Part shown: positions 7,883-16,482 of the stretch, piece after piece
Position numbering within the stretch: the first letter of the stretch is position 1
Layout of the letters: every line of letters begins with the position of its first letter
Assembly: GCA_036272935.1 (NCBI GenBank)
Contig: DATAXP010000168.1
Span: 1-27,855 of the forward strand
DNA: 27,855 bases
Direction of reading: 5' to 3'
From: DATAXP01 sp036272935
GTDB taxonomy: Bacteria; Planctomycetota; Planctomycetia; Pirellulales; PNKZ01
Notes under the pieces: model-generated
Told to the model about the DNA's origin: nothing
The model's input: the letters and a program-made list of their open reading frames with translations, nothing else
Databases searched by the model: none
Position numbers and translations under genes: made by a program

Positions 7883-9784
7883 TTAGACGACGGGGACCGC
7901 AGGGCTCGGCGTGATCGCCGACGGCGTGATTTGATAAACGCGTTGCAGCGCCGGCTCGCCGCGCCCCAGCACAACATGCGCGTGGCCGGCATGTTTAGCC
8001 GACATGGCTAGCAACGGGCCTCGCTTTACCTTCTTCAAATGCAGCGCCACGGGCGCCGGTGGGATCGAATCGCCGTCGGCCCCCAGCTCAACGCATGCGC
8101 ATCGCGCCGCATCGTTCGCACATGGCACCACGAGCATTCCGTCGGCACGAACCAACCGCAACGATTCACGCAGCGCATACACCGGATACGGCGCCGCATC
8201 GTCGAGCGCCGGCGCCACAACAACGTCATAGGCACCGTCGTCAACGGGTATGCTGTAGCGAGAACCGAACAATTGGTCGTCACCGCGTTGCTCCGGCTCG
8301 GCGAAATCGAGGCGCTGCGGTCCACACCCCCTAGCTCGTAGTTGCTCGGCCACCAAAGGCTGATCATCCACCACGGCCATCTTCACCTCGCGATTTGGCA
8401 ACCGGACGTCGCGAGCAATCCGTTCAGCCAGGTCGATGATCGCTCGCGGCGACGAGCCGACGACGTCGACGCCCCACGCCGGCAACGACGTCAGATGCTC
8501 GACGGCTTCGGCGAGCACCTGTGCCGGCGTGATCGATGCCATGCACTCCGGCTCGGCGAGGCCGCGCGGACAGTTTCGCATCCAGTCGCCGGTGGTCCAC
8601 CAGCAGTTGGTGCAGTTGGTCGATGCTAGGTTGCGATTTACGGCATAGGCGAAGAATTCGCGATGGGTCGGCCCGAACATCACCACGCTCGTGACGTGCA
8701 GTGCGCGGGCCAGGTGCACCAGCCCCGAATCGCCGTCGACGTGCAGCAGCGAGTGCTTCAGCACCCATGCCGCCTCGTCCAGCGACGTGTCGTTGAGCAG
8801 GCAATAGTCGGCGTTCTCGATCCGCTGGCTCGTCGCCGCGCCGAGTTGTACGACAGCAATCTCTGGGAAGCGTTGCTTAAATAGGGCGACGAACTCGCAG
8901 TAATGCCGCACCGGCCAGCCTTTGGTCGCGGCCTTGGTGTGCCGATGCGCGACGTTATCCCAGCCGTTGTGGATCGTGATGTATTTCCGATCGGCAAGAC
9001 GCAGCGTCTCGACCAGATACCGATACGCTTCCACCTTTGGCGACAGAGGCAGCGGGTGGTCCTGCGTGTACGACACGTTGCCCAGCCAGCCGAGCACATC
9101 GAGGCGCCGCAGCCCCACTCCCACCGCGAACGACGCAAACAAGCCGTCGTAGTAGGGCGCACTGTCGATGAACTGCCGGTAAGGAGTCTGGACGGCGCGG
9201 GCCCGCTGGAGCCGCTCGAGCATCACTGGGTTCAAGATCGCCACGCGTTGTTGGTCGATGTATTCACACGAGGCAAAGTCGCTGAGCTTCAGCACCACGT
9301 CGTACTCCGCGCAAGTTTGGCGCAGCGGCATCTGGGCGGCAACTCGTCGGACCGCCGGCGATCGCTGGAACACGAACGCTGCCTCGTCGAACCGATCGGG
9401 CACCACCAGCACGTCGATCTCCGGGTGACCGCATTCGCGCTGGAATTGGTCGAGGAAGCCGCTGAACAGAACCAGGTCACCCATCCCGCCGTTGCAAATC
9501 GCTGCCACGCGCAGGCGATCGGCCGGACGCGTCGGCAGCGGCATGGTGTGATCGTTGGCGCGTTCACGTAGGGCGCGCCGTGCGTCGACCACCCGATGCG
9601 CCAGACGTTGCACGATGCGCATCGACACAAAGCGGACGAACTCGAGCTTGCCGCGGAGGTTGCGGTGCCAGAACTCTTCTCGAAACCGGTGCCGCCAACG
9701 CTCGACGAGCGTTTTTTCCGGAAATTGCCCACGGATGGAGTTGAGCTGCACGGCAATTAATTGCAGCTGGCTTTCGTTACGCAT
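7883..9784 (-). CDS. GT9 (heptosyltransferase-like) protein with C-terminal methyltransferase-like domain
   Basis: A 633-residue protein, nearly twice the usual GT9 length (about 340-380). Residues ~90-430 carry the GT9 fold: NGGMGD (98-103) at the first nucleotide loop and DSGLVHLARA (352-361) followed by MFGPT, the GT9 donor-site signature. A cluster NCTNC...NCPRG...ECM follows (390-415). Residues ~440-610 look like a SAM-methyltransferase core (PVDDGAYDVVVAPALDDA, then ALRESLRLVRADGMLVVPC), as in Methyltransf_11 proteins, but the Gly-rich SAM loop is not recognisable, so activity is doubtful. The N-terminal 80 residues are basic and helical. The start is ATG 9784 with a weak GGGG ahead. 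The gene lies between the FkbM and GT4 genes. Confidence 0.82.
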   Translation of the reverse strand: MRNESQLQLIAVQLNSIRGQFPEKTLVERWRHRFREEFWHRNLRGKLEFVRFVSMRIVQRLAHRVVDARRALRERANDHTMPLPTRPADRLRVAAICNGGMGDLVLFSGFLDQFQRECGHPEIDVLVVPDRFDEAAFVFQRSPAVRRVAAQMPLRQTCAEYDVVLKLSDFASCEYIDQQRVAILNPVMLERLQRARAVQTPYRQFIDSAPYYDGLFASFAVGVGLRRLDVLGWLGNVSYTQDHPLPLSPKVEAYRYLVETLRLADRKYITIHNGWDNVAHRHTKAATKGWPVRHYCEFVALFKQRFPEIAVVQLGAATSQRIENADYCLLNDTSLDEAAWVLKHSLLHVDGDSGLVHLARALHVTSVVMFGPTHREFFAYAVNRNLASTNCTNCWWTTGDWMRNCPRGLAEPECMASITPAQVLAEAVEHLTSLPAWGVDVVGSSPRAIIDLAERIARDVRLPNREVKMAVVDDQPLVAEQLRARGCGPQRLDFAEPEQRGDDQLFGSRYSIPVDDGAYDVVVAPALDDAAPYPVYALRESLRLVRADGMLVVPCANDAARCACVELGADGDSIPPAPVALHLKKVKRGPLLAMSAKHAGHAHVVLGRGEPALQRVYQITPSAITPSPAVPVV

Positions 9785-9851
9785 GCTCGACTTGCCCCTA
9801 CCGCGTTGATCCTGTCTCGTGGTTGCCCGGTCGGTTTGCGGCGCCAACCGG

Positions 9852-10754
9852 CTAGGCCGCCTTGCGTTCGCAGTACAAATTGGTGAACAGCATGTCCGTG
9901 TCCGGTTCGATCGGCAGGCGGTGCAGGAGCTTCGGGATGTCCAATGGCATCAGCTCGCGGCACTGCTCGTCGATCACGCGGATCTCGAACCCGGCGTTCA
10001 ACACGCTATGCAGATATGCCTGCGGATCGTGGCCGCATAGGTGCAATCCTCGCGGCCAGAACTCGGTACACATCCGCAGCGCACCTTGACGAGCCAACAG
10101 TTGCGACATGCCGTGCCAGGCGGCGGCCTCCGCCCCTTGGATGTCGAACTTGATGAAGTTCACCCGCCCGCGGTAGTCGGCAAAAAAATCGTCCAGCCGG
10201 ATCGCGTCGATGGCGATCGACTCGCGCCCGGCGTCCGAGGCGTAGACCCGGTGGTCTCCGCGGTTGGCCGAGTTGCGATACAGCCGCAGCGGGCCGGTTT
10301 GGGCCGCCACTGCCTTTTGCACCAGCGTGACGTTCGTGTAGCCGTTTTGCGCCACATTCCGCCGCAGCAGCGCGAAGTTGCGCGGATCGGGCTCGAAGGC
10401 GAACACGCGCCCGGTCGGACCCACGAGCTTGGCGAAATGCAACGTGTAGTATCCGATGTTTGCCCCCACATCGAGCACCGTGTCGCCGGGTCTCACGGCT
10501 TCGCGCACCAGCTCGGTTTCAAATTCTTCCGTGCAACCGTGGACGCACAGATCGCGAGTGAGAATCTGATCGTCGGGATCGAGCCGCAGATAATGTCCGT
10601 AAGACCAGGTGAGCGACCGCTGCGTGCGCCGCAGGTCCTCAATGAGTCCACGCAACTCAGAGATTTCGCTGCGCAGCTCTTCACGGTATCCGTTGTCACG
10701 GAGGTACCAGTGCAGGTTCCTCAGCCACATCTTTAAAGAACGGAAGCTAGGCAT
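9852..10754 (-). CDS. FkbM-family methyltransferase
   Basis: A 300-residue SAM-dependent methyltransferase. Residues ~20-50 form a short amphipathic helix with coiled-coil character. Motif I is TVLDVGANIGYYT (92-104), motif II is VFAFEPDP (117-124), and the post-core segment FIKFDIQGAEAAAW is typical of FkbM enzymes. Members O-methylate hydroxyls on sugars and polyketides, so methylation of a glycan residue is the likely role. The start ATG at 10754 has only a weak GAGAAAG upstream. It is the first gene of the minus-strand glycan transcription unit and is divergent from the FkbM-like gene at 10996. The downstream gap to the GT9 gene is 67 bases. Confidence 0.9.
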   Translation of the reverse strand: MPSFRSLKMWLRNLHWYLRDNGYREELRSEISELRGLIEDLRRTQRSLTWSYGHYLRLDPDDQILTRDLCVHGCTEEFETELVREAVRPGDTVLDVGANIGYYTLHFAKLVGPTGRVFAFEPDPRNFALLRRNVAQNGYTNVTLVQKAVAAQTGPLRLYRNSANRGDHRVYASDAGRESIAIDAIRLDDFFADYRGRVNFIKFDIQGAEAAAWHGMSQLLARQGALRMCTEFWPRGLHLCGHDPQAYLHSVLNAGFEIRVIDEQCRELMPLDIPKLLHRLPIEPDTDMLFTNLYCERKAA

Positions 10755-10995
10755 CGTACGTTGACTTTCTCTGCCGCTTTCGGCTTGCGCGACCTCCGCG
10801 CGGTCGCAAGAGTACCAGCGGTGGGCCGAAAACGACAAGACGAACTACTGAGTAACGTCTGGTTGCGGCGTGCGCTTCGTGCGGCCGCCGAAGTGCTCTT
10901 GCCTATTTCACGCTGCGCGGGAACCATACGCCACCGCGGCGTCGCTCGACCTGGGCAAAAATCGCCGCTAGCACCACATCGACAAGGGGCAATGA
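10755..10995. promoter_or_regulatory. Divergent promoter region of the glycan locus
   Basis: This 241-base gap separates two divergently transcribed methyltransferase genes, so it must carry start signals for both arms of the glycan locus. I could not identify confident -35/-10 boxes by eye. No RNA gene or repeat is apparent. Confidence 0.45.
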
Positions 10996-12003
10996 ATGGC
11001 AAGCCGCATGAACAAGCTCGCGAAACTCGGCCGCAAAGGCGCCAAGGCATTATTAACGGCGAACCTTGCCAGCGTGATTCGCCTGTTGCGCTGCGGGCCG
11101 GCAGGGCTCGATCGGCGGCTCAGCGAAACACTGGCTGCCATCGACCCGTTCGGCTCCGCTCCTTGGAATTGGCGCCAGCCAGGATGCGCCACGGCGCTAC
11201 CAGAAGCATTTTTCCGCGGCCGGATCGACAAGGGGACGCAGATCCTGCTGTCGCTGACGTACAAGAGCCTCGTCCAATCGGCGCACGATCTGCCGTCGCT
11301 GGAAGAGGTCGAGTTTCAAAGCTTTTCGCAGCACCGCGAGGATGGCGTGATGCTGTACCTATTCTCGGTGCTGGGAACGACGAACAAGGTGTGCGTCGAG
11401 ATTTGTGCCGGCGACTGCATCGAGTGCAACACTTCGAACCTGGTGGTGAATCACGGTTGGCGTGCGGCGATGTTCGACGGTTCCGAGGCCAACATTGCCC
11501 GCGGACGCTGGTTTTACAAGCAACAGACCGTCGGCCTCGATTGGCATCCGCCGCGGATGCAACAGGCGTGGATCACCGCCGAGAACGTCAACCAGCTCAT
11601 CGAAACCGCCGGCGTGCGCGGCGAGATTGACCTGTTGTCGCTCGACATCGACGGCAACGATTACTGGATTTGGGAAGCCATCGACTGCGTGAACCCACGC
11701 GTCGTGTGCCTCGAATTCAACCAAGGTCTGGGGACCAACCGCGCAGTCACGGTCCCCTACGATCCGCAATTCGTCTTCGATTGGAATCATCCGTTCTTCG
11801 GCGGCGCCTCGCTGCCGGCGTTCGTGAAGCTGGGGCGCTCCAAGGGTTACCGGCTTATCGGTGCCGAGAGCATGGGCGTCAACGCGTTCTTTCTTCGCGA
11901 CGGCGTCGGCGATCATTTGTTCCCAGAAGTCAATCCTGCCGACTGCCCGGTGCGTGGCTGTCCTGAGCGCCAGTGGTCGGACTACGCGTGGGTCGACGTG
12001 TGA
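10996..12003 (+). CDS. FkbM-like SAM-dependent methyltransferase
   Basis: A 335-residue protein starting at ATG 10996 with AAGGGG 8 bases upstream. The segment FSQHREDGVMLYLFSVLG (110-127) followed by KVCVEICAGDC (131-141) matches a group of FkbM-related proteins that begin with S-Q-x-x-E-D-G and a modified motif I. Next come GWRAAMFDGSEANI, which aligns with motif II, and LLSLDIDGNDYWIW, the D-I-D-G-x-D segment that follows the core. The first ~100 residues are basic and helical with no assigned domain. A sugar methyltransferase role is inferred from family and location; the altered motif I (EICAGDC in place of DVGANIG) makes activity less certain. Its stop overlaps the GT2 start by 4 bases, which implies coupled translation. 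Confidence 0.78.
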   Translation: MASRMNKLAKLGRKGAKALLTANLASVIRLLRCGPAGLDRRLSETLAAIDPFGSAPWNWRQPGCATALPEAFFRGRIDKGTQILLSLTYKSLVQSAHDLPSLEEVEFQSFSQHREDGVMLYLFSVLGTTNKVCVEICAGDCIECNTSNLVVNHGWRAAMFDGSEANIARGRWFYKQQTVGLDWHPPRMQQAWITAENVNQLIETAGVRGEIDLLSLDIDGNDYWIWEAIDCVNPRVVCLEFNQGLGTNRAVTVPYDPQFVFDWNHPFFGGASLPAFVKLGRSKGYRLIGAESMGVNAFFLRDGVGDHLFPEVNPADCPVRGCPERQWSDYAWVDV

Positions 12004-12809
12004 ACTCCGCTCAAAGGCTCGAAATTGATCTCGACATCGGCGTGATCTACACGCACGAGCGGCGTTACATGACGCCGCTCGTCGATTCGCTGGCTGCCTC
12101 GGGCAACGGCCTGGCGATGCGCCTGCTGCTGGTCGACAACGCTTCGGATTCGGGAGTCGACGCATGGGGCGATCATTTCCGGCAAACAACCGTCGTGCGG
12201 AACGATCGCCGGCTGGGATACGCCGAGAACCTGAATCGCATCCTCACGGCGTCGGATGCTCGGTACACACTGCTGTTGAACACGGATATGGTGTTCGAGC
12301 CAAGCGAGCAATGCCTGGCGAAGATGGTGCGGTTCATGGATGCGCATGCCGACTGCGGGCTGAGCGCCTGCCGGCTGTACCATCCCGACGGCAGCTACGG
12401 TTACCCGGCACGGCGGTTCCAGACGCTGACGACGGTGGCCGCACGACGATTGCCGCTGGGACACTTATCGCACGGCACGATCGCCCGTTACCTGCACTGC
12501 GATCGCAGTCAGTACGAGGCCTTCGATTGCCAATGGGTTTCGGGCTGTTTCCTGATGCTCCGCCGCGAAGCGCTCGCCGATGTCGGTGCGTTCGATGAGC
12601 AATTCGTGAAATATTTTGAGGACGTCGATTACTGCCTGCGTGTGGCGCGTGCCGGCTGGCGCGTGATGTTCAACGGCGGCACGTACGCCTATCACTTCGA
12701 GCAGCGAGCGAGCAAGCGGCTGTTTTCGGCCGACGCGGTGCGCCATGCGCGCTCTTACGTTCAATGGTGGCGCAAGTGGGGTTTCGCACCGCGCCGCGTG
12801 GCCAGTTAG
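12000..12809 (+). CDS. GT2-family glycosyltransferase (rhamnosyltransferase-like)
   Basis: A 269-residue GT-A fold transferase. The start is a GTG whose last bases share the TGA stop of the upstream gene (GTGA), a classic translational-coupling arrangement. Motifs are LLVDNASD (43-50) at the nucleotide site, NDRRLGYAENLNR, the DXD-like LLLNTDMVF (91-99), and the acceptor-side segment VSGCFLMLRREAL...FDEQFVKYFEDVDYCLR, which contains the likely catalytic E-D of this family. The pattern is typical of WbbL-type rhamnosyl- or related transferases of surface polysaccharides; the actual sugar is unknown. The stop codon lies inside the palindromic element at 12806-12849. Confidence 0.88.
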   Translation: MNSAQRLEIDLDIGVIYTHERRYMTPLVDSLAASGNGLAMRLLLVDNASDSGVDAWGDHFRQTTVVRNDRRLGYAENLNRILTASDARYTLLLNTDMVFEPSEQCLAKMVRFMDAHADCGLSACRLYHPDGSYGYPARRFQTLTTVAARRLPLGHLSHGTIARYLHCDRSQYEAFDCQWVSGCFLMLRREALADVGAFDEQFVKYFEDVDYCLRVARAGWRVMFNGGTYAYHFEQRASKRLFSADAVRHARSYVQWWRKWGFAPRRVAS

Positions 12810-12849
12810 CCGCGTCGCTTGCGACGCGCGGGGCAAGCCCCGCGGCTAA
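12806..12849. terminator. Compound palindrome / bidirectional terminator or REP-like element
   Basis: TTAGCCGCG (12806-12814) is repeated inverted as CGCGGCTAA (12841-12849). Between them are two head-to-tail 8-bp hairpins with TT and AA loops: CGCGTCGC/GCGACGCG (12811-12828) and CGCGGGGC/GCCCCGCG (12827-12844). It lies exactly between convergent genes and includes the GT2 stop codon. There is no T-tract. It could end transcription in both directions, but its form is that of a mobile REP-type intergenic repeat. Confidence 0.6.
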
Positions 12850-12852
12850 CCG

Positions 12853-13542
12853 TCAAATAATCTCCCCGAACCCGCTGAGCCCCAGCGGTTCGCGGCTGAA
12901 GATCGGTTCGCCGTATGCTTTGCCAATCGACCATCCCCAGTACGCCGCCTGGTCGCGCAGGCGGTCGATCATCGGCGGCGATTCTTGTTCACGCCCCGTA
13001 ACGAACTGGCTCTGGTAACACTCGATCGCCTTGCGCTTTCGCTCCCAATAGGGCGTGATGTCGACGACGAATGCTGGCGTGGCCAACACGCGTAGGTGGA
13101 CGCAGTAGTAGTAGAACACGTGCTGCGGATGGAACGGCTCGCCGGGTAGGTCGCTCTTGGTGAGCTTCGACCAGAACCGCGCATCCTCGACGAGCTGCGT
13201 GGCCGCCACGTGGTCCGGATGAGCATCGACCCAGTACGGGGCAAACAGCCACCGCGGCCGCGCACGGCGAAACACTCCGGCCAGCTTCGCGCGATTTTCG
13301 AGCGTCGCTTCGAGCTTTCGATTCGGCAGTCCCAGGTTCTCCCGCCACGGAAGTCCCAGCACGCGCGTCGCTTCGGCCGTCTCCTTGGCTCGCAGCTCGA
13401 CGGTGCCGTGCGGCGTCGGTTCGCCGTTGGTCAAATCGAGCACGCCAACCTTCATCCCCTGGTCGAGCATGCGCAGGATCGTGCCGCCGACGCCCAATTC
13501 GGCGTCATCGGGATGCGGTGCGATCACCAGGCAATCGAGCAT
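12853..13542 (-). CDS. bshB1: PIG-L family N-acetylglucosaminyl-malate deacetylase (BshB1-type)
   Basis: A 229-residue zinc deacetylase of the PIG-L/LmbE family. The ATG at 13542 has GGAGAT close upstream. The zinc and catalytic motifs are APHPDDAE (9-15; His10, Asp12, Asp13) and DAHPDH (106-111). Long stretches follow the B. subtilis BshB1 pattern from memory: GGTI, DLT.GE, GTVELR, NLGLPNR, RPRWLFAPYW, HVFYYY, FVVDI, Y.SQF and PL near the C-terminus. BshB1 removes the acetyl group from GlcNAc-malate in bacillithiol synthesis. No bshA or bshC gene is in the window, so a paralogue acting on another GlcNAc conjugate is possible. It is divergent from the carboxypeptidase gene by 83 bases. Confidence 0.8.
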   Translation of the reverse strand: MLDCLVIAPHPDDAELGVGGTILRMLDQGMKVGVLDLTNGEPTPHGTVELRAKETAEATRVLGLPWRENLGLPNRKLEATLENRAKLAGVFRRARPRWLFAPYWVDAHPDHVAATQLVEDARFWSKLTKSDLPGEPFHPQHVFYYYCVHLRVLATPAFVVDITPYWERKRKAIECYQSQFVTGREQESPPMIDRLRDQAAYWGWSIGKAYGEPIFSREPLGLSGFGEII

Positions 13543-13625
13543 CGTATCTCCACGTAGCTCTTCGCGGCCCCTGGCTCGGCTGGCCGCGGAAGGCGTACAC
13601 TGGGGCCGAAAGGAACCATCGTACA

Positions 13626-15143
13626 ATGACCAACACCGTCCATGATACCTATGCCCGCCTGCGCGACCATGTCCGCACGACCGGCACCCTCACATCGATC
13701 GACGCCCTGTTGGGCTGGGACGAGCGCTGCCTGTTGCCCTCGCACGGCGGCGAGCATCGCGCTGAGCAAATGACTGTCCTGGCCGGCATGATCCACGCCC
13801 GGCAAACCGATCCACAGCTCGGCGAGTGGCTGGCGGAACTCGCAGACAGCCCACTGGCCGCCGATCCGGCAAGCGACACCGCCGCGAACATCCGGCAGTT
13901 GCGCAAGCAATACGACAAGAAAACGCGCTTGCCGCGGGCGCTTGTCGAGGCGCTGGCTCGCGCCGCGGTGCGTGGCCAACAAGCGTGGGAAGAGGCCCGC
14001 AAGACCGACAATTTCGCCCACTTCCAGCCGCACCTGGAGCAGATGATCTCGCTAAAGCGGCAGCAGGCCGATTGCATCGGCTTCCGCGAGACACGGTACG
14101 ACGCCCTGCTCGACGACTTCGAGCAAGACGCTCTGACCAGCGACGTGGCCCGCGTGCTCGAAGCTCTGCGCGAGCAACTTGTACCGCTGGTGGCCGCGAT
14201 CGCCGGCAGCTCGCGCCGCCCCGATGTGACGATCCTCGAGCGCAGCTACCCGATCGAGGCGCAACAGATGTTCGGTCGTCAGGCGGCCGAGCGCATCGGC
14301 TTCGATTTCAAGAGCGGCAGGCTCGACGTGACCGCCCACCCTTTCTGCTCGACAATGGGACCGCACGACGTGCGGCTCACCACTCGCTACGACGAGCATT
14401 ACTTCAACGGCGGCTTCTTCGGCATCTTGCACGAGGCTGGCCACGGCCTATACGAACAGGGTTTGCGAGCCGAGGAGTTCGGCCTGCCCACGGGCGAGGC
14501 AATCTCGCTGGGCATTCACGAATCGCAATCGCGAATGTGGGAGAACCTGGTCGGTCGCAGCGAGGCTTTCTGGCGGCATCACTATCCATTGGCCTGCGCG
14601 GCGTACCCCGATGCGCTGGCCGACGTGCCGCTGGAGAAGTTCTATTTCGCGATCAACGACGTACGCCCATCGCCGATCCGTGTGGAGGCCGACGAGGCGA
14701 CGTACAATCTGCACATCCTGGTGCGCTTCGAACTGGAACAGGCCTTGATCGACGACCAATTAAAGGTCGCCGATCTGCCCGGCGTTTGGAACGAAAAGTA
14801 TCACGCCGCGCTGGGCATCAAGCCGCCGAGCGATGCCGATGGCGTGCTGCAAGACATTCACTGGAGCGCGGGACTGATCGGCTACTTCGCCACCTATTCG
14901 CTCGGGAACCTGTATGCGTCGCAGTTCTTCGAGCAGGCCACGGCAGACCTTGGCAATCTCGACGACGCCTTTGAGCACGGCGACTACGCACCACTTCTCG
15001 ACTGGCTGCGGAAGAACATCCACTCGCAGGGGCAACGTTATTCGGCGACCGAGCTGGTCCGGCGCGTGACAGGTAGCGCGCTGGATCACGAGCCGCTGAT
15101 GCGGCATTTGTGGGACAAGTTCGGACCATTGTACGGGTTGTAG
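13626..15143 (+). CDS. M32-family metallocarboxypeptidase (Taq type)
   Basis: A 505-residue cytoplasmic zinc carboxypeptidase, the normal length for family M32. The zinc motif is HEAGH (269-273) with the downstream glutamate in GIHESQSRMWEN (297-308). Other family segments are HPFCSTMGPHDVRLTTRYDE (238-257) and RPSPIRVEADEATYNLHI (347-364). Enzymes of this family remove C-terminal residues from peptides with broad specificity, excluding proline. The N-terminus (YARLRDH...LLGWDE) matches the family. The ATG at 13626 is preceded by AAAGGAA with an 11-base spacer. An upstream in-frame extension is possible but would overlap the divergent gene and has no protein character. Confidence 0.95.
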   Translation: MTNTVHDTYARLRDHVRTTGTLTSIDALLGWDERCLLPSHGGEHRAEQMTVLAGMIHARQTDPQLGEWLAELADSPLAADPASDTAANIRQLRKQYDKKTRLPRALVEALARAAVRGQQAWEEARKTDNFAHFQPHLEQMISLKRQQADCIGFRETRYDALLDDFEQDALTSDVARVLEALREQLVPLVAAIAGSSRRPDVTILERSYPIEAQQMFGRQAAERIGFDFKSGRLDVTAHPFCSTMGPHDVRLTTRYDEHYFNGGFFGILHEAGHGLYEQGLRAEEFGLPTGEAISLGIHESQSRMWENLVGRSEAFWRHHYPLACAAYPDALADVPLEKFYFAINDVRPSPIRVEADEATYNLHILVRFELEQALIDDQLKVADLPGVWNEKYHAALGIKPPSDADGVLQDIHWSAGLIGYFATYSLGNLYASQFFEQATADLGNLDDAFEHGDYAPLLDWLRKNIHSQGQRYSATELVRRVTGSALDHEPLMRHLWDKFGPLYGL

Positions 15144-15245
15144 GGGTTCGCGAGCCGAGGTGGTTCAGGCAATATCGTGCGTGCGCCGCCGGTGGTACAC
15201 TAACGGTTGACCACCCTCGACACGCCTGCGGGGCCTCAACCGGCG

Positions 15246-16412
15246 ATGCCTTCTGTAGCACTCTGTCCCCATTGCCGCGGCATCATCGCCATCGTGATGG
15301 TCGACGACACCTCGCGGCTGCATCGCTGCCCGCGCTGTGCCGCGATCTTTCATTCGGCCGACGTCGCCGCCACGCTCGTCGCCGAGCCGCCGTTGGCGAT
15401 GTCGGTCGAACCTGAGTTTGCCGGCGCGGAAGGGTCCCTGGTCACCACGACTTTGGCCGAGCCGGTCGCGAGCATCGCAACGACCGAATCAAAATTGAGT
15501 GGCGAGGCGCCGGTAGCCGGCGCGCCGGCGGAAGCCGACAGTGCAGCCACGGCGGTCGAGACTGTCGCCGAGACAAACGGCGCCGTGCCAGCTGCCGCCG
15601 AAGTCGAGTCGGCCCCCGAGGCATGGAGCGAATCGCTCAGCTCGGCCGAAGGCGCCGGGTTCGCGGCCGCTGACTTCGACGATCCGACCGCCGCCCGCCC
15701 GTATCACGAAGACCCGCAATACAATCGCCAGCTAGCAGTCGAGGAGCACAATGGCTCGGCATGGCCCGAGCTAGCTGCTGCTCTGGCGGCGGAGCGAGCG
15801 GTTGCTAGCGTCTCAAGCGAAGGACCGCCTGCAAGCAAGACGGTCGAGCCGCCCCACGCTAGCACGACTGACGAATCGACAGCACTAGAAGAGCTGCCGG
15901 TGACCGAAGACGCCGGGTGGACGCCCGGTTGGGAGCAGGCGGCGGAGGAAACTACCGCGGCAGATGGTGGTGGCGAAGGTTTCGCCCTGGCCGGTGCGGC
16001 GACCGAGTTCGCGCCGCCTGCCGAGATCGGACCGCCTGGCGAATTCGAGCAGCAAGCTCCCAGGCCGAGTCGTGTCCGTCGCTCGCAAGGCAATTCCAGT
16101 GCCGTGATGATCCAGTTCGGCGGCATGGTGCTGGGGGGTGCCCTGGGGCTGGCGCTCGGCTACATTGTGCTGCTTTGGGCCGGCGTGTGGCTCGACGGTT
16201 CGAACAAGGACTTTTTGAAGATCGGCACCAAGCTGCCGGCGTGGATGGTCCCCGCGGTGGTCCGTGGCGGATCGAGTGGCTCGGCTCCTCGGGTAACCAA
16301 TTCCGAGAGCGAGGAGCGCCGCCGCAGCTTTGCCGAGATGGCCAACGAGGCCTACGAATCGTCGGCCGCCAAAGACGCCGCAGCCGAGACGCGCCCCGGC
16401 TCGGCACCGTGA
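15246..16412 (+). CDS. Zinc-ribbon membrane protein with acidic low-complexity middle
   Basis: A 388-residue protein of unknown function. It has three parts: an N-terminal zinc ribbon with CPHC (7-10) and CPRC (28-31); a long Ala/Glu-rich disordered region (about 40-280) containing a PYHEDPQYN stretch; and a single strong membrane segment (about 286-316, Gly/Leu/Val-rich) followed by a short soluble tail. This makes it a bitopic protein, probably with the zinc ribbon in the cytoplasm. An in-frame TTG at 15207 would add 13 residues; no clear ribosome site marks either start. It ends about 70 bases before the DUF1015 gene on the same strand, so joint transcription is possible. Confidence 0.7.
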   Translation: MPSVALCPHCRGIIAIVMVDDTSRLHRCPRCAAIFHSADVAATLVAEPPLAMSVEPEFAGAEGSLVTTTLAEPVASIATTESKLSGEAPVAGAPAEADSAATAVETVAETNGAVPAAAEVESAPEAWSESLSSAEGAGFAAADFDDPTAARPYHEDPQYNRQLAVEEHNGSAWPELAAALAAERAVASVSSEGPPASKTVEPPHASTTDESTALEELPVTEDAGWTPGWEQAAEETTAADGGGEGFALAGAATEFAPPAEIGPPGEFEQQAPRPSRVRRSQGNSSAVMIQFGGMVLGGALGLALGYIVLLWAGVWLDGSNKDFLKIGTKLPAWMVPAVVRGGSSGSAPRVTNSESEERRRSFAEMANEAYESSAAKDAAAETRPGSAP

Positions 16413-16482
16413 GTCGCCCCGGTCGCCGCTGCGACCGGTGCGACTGAATCCCGCTTGCCTCTTCGCGGAGCGAATACCAAGC

